Source: Alphaproteobacteria bacterium (GTDB lineage Bacteria; Pseudomonadota; Alphaproteobacteria; 16-39-46). Taken from it: a stretch of DNA of 5,375 bases. The stretch's first letter is position 1, and every line of letters begins with the position of its first letter. The translations under genes and the position numbers were made by a program. Shown piece by piece: positions 4,676 through 5,375 of this stretch. Below the pieces are notes generated by a model that made no database searches, was not told the DNA's origin, and saw nothing but the letters and a program-made list of their open reading frames with translations. The stretch is taken from contig CANMHY010000072.1 in assembly GCA_947497675.1 (NCBI GenBank), forward strand, positions 1-5,375, read 5' to 3'.

Positions 4676-5375
4676 GGATTTTACCTTTAAGAATATTCAT
4701 AAGTTTTGTCTTATCATCAAAAACCAAGGTGATCGGCACAACAGAGACGCTCTTTTGAAAAGAGTCTGGCAATCGCACATAATCCTTTTCCGTTGTCACA
4801 AGAACAGCCCCTGATTTTTGAGCCTTTAAGACGAGGTCCCTTAAAACGTATGCTGGATACTTGTAATGATCCGGAAATGAGATAAAATCAAGAATGTTTG
4901 CATTGATATCTTGAAGCGTTTTGTAAAATTTATCTGGAAATCCAATACCTGCAAACCCAATAACACTTTTTTTATAAAATACCTTTTGAATTTTTTGATC
5001 AACCTCAAAATGGGCCTTTATAATGGGAAGCCTTGGTGCAAGCCTCGAGACCAATTCTTGGACACCATAAATATCGTTTCCAATTAAGATGAGACCTTCA
5101 GCCCCTTCAAGCGATTCTTTTAAATTTTCTCGCAACGGTCCCATTGGAAAAATATGTTGATTTCCAAATCCAAAAAAACCATCCACAACAATCAATGAAA
5201 GGTCTTTAAAGAGAGAGGGATTTTGGAGCCCATCATCCATAATAAGATGTGTTGCACCTGACTTTTCAGCCTTTTTACCACCTGACTTTCGAAAACGAGC
5301 CACCCAAGTTGGGGCTTTCTGATCCAATAAAAGCGCCTCATCTCCAACATCAAGACTGGTGTGGTTTTCTTTGAC
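4668..5375 (-). CDS. lpxK: Tetraacyldisaccharide 4'-kinase LpxK, partial (5' end outside window)
   Basis: The C-terminal 235 residues of LpxK, which phosphorylates the 4' position of the tetraacyl disaccharide 1-phosphate to give lipid IVA at the cytoplasmic side of the inner membrane. The frame is open to the right edge. The first usable in-window start (TTG at 5327) falls inside the conserved VGDEALLL motif, so it is not the real start, and the P-loop domain lies beyond the edge (full length in the family is about 320-340). Motifs, counted from the edge: VGDEALLL (10-17), APTWVARFR (21-29), IMDDGLQN (45-52, with the conserved DDGxQ), VVDGFFGFGN (63-72), FPMGPLRE (76-83), GFAGIGFPDKFY (140-151), FPDHYKY (167-173, conserved His) and TTEKDYVRLP (194-203). 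No damage is seen. It overlaps the acyltransferase gene by 8 bp, and the order lpxK then acyltransferase makes them one operon for late lipid A synthesis. Confidence 0.96.
   Translation of the reverse strand, partial: VKENHTSLDVGDEALLLDQKAPTWVARFRKSGGKKAEKSGATHLIMDDGLQNPSLFKDLSLIVVDGFFGFGNQHIFPMGPLRENLKESLEGAEGLILIGNDIYGVQELVSRLAPRLPIIKAHFEVDQKIQKVFYKKSVIGFAGIGFPDKFYKTLQDINANILDFISFPDHYKYPAYVLRDLVLKAQKSGAVLVTTEKDYVRLPDSFQKSVSVVPITLVFDDKTKLMNILKGKIHG
4684..4688 (-). promoter_or_regulatory. Ribosome binding site of the acyltransferase gene inside lpxK
   Basis: AAAGG on the minus strand, 8 bases before ATG 4675, lies within the last codons of lpxK. It supports the overlapping start and translational coupling of the two lipid A genes. 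Confidence 0.6.

Overview
The window looks like a piece of an A/T-rich Gram-negative chromosome. Gram-negative is shown directly by two lipid A genes, lpxK and an LpxL/HtrB-type acyltransferase. I would guess an alphaproteobacterium living inside amoebae or other eukaryotic cells (Holosporales/Paracaedibacter-like). The guess rests on the style of the LpxK sequence, on a large AAA-ATPase-like/PD-(D/E)XK protein of a kind that is abundant in such symbionts, and on duplicated small membrane-anchored coiled-coil genes. It is an inference, not a proof.

Left part (1-1166, + strand): a small accessory cluster, visibly more A/T-rich than the lipid A genes. It holds an 88-aa glycine-rich conserved-looking protein (156-422), a short open stretch without a start codon that reads like the tail of a larger protein (428-523), and a 210-220-aa DUF4304-like protein (start at 504 or 534). 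Tail fragment followed at once by a small globular protein is the layout of orphan toxin-tip/immunity cassettes in polymorphic toxin loci. That reading is tentative.

Middle (1264-3045, + strand): a complete 593-aa protein with an N-terminal AAA-ATPase-like domain (Walker A near residues 50-58, Walker B with DEYD at 195-198) and a C-terminal DUF1703-type PD-(D/E)XK nuclease domain (D518, E536, K538). Its key residues are all present.

Right-middle (3046-3793): a tandem duplication with a 351-bp period, on the minus strand. The left copy (3088-3333) encodes an intact 81-aa protein with one N-terminal membrane segment and a coiled-coil tail. The right copy (3439-3684) is about 92% identical but has two in-frame TGA stops. 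The only convincing promoter of the window (perfect TATAAT, 17-bp spacer) lies in front of the dead copy.

Right (3794-5375, minus strand): the housekeeping end. lpxK (its 5' part lies beyond the right edge) overlaps the acyltransferase gene by 8 bp, so the two are probably translationally coupled. LpxK phosphorylates the lipid A disaccharide at the 4' position, and the acyltransferase adds a secondary acyl chain after that, so the pair covers consecutive late steps of lipid A synthesis at the inner membrane. I saw no tRNA, rRNA, CRISPR array or insertion sequence.
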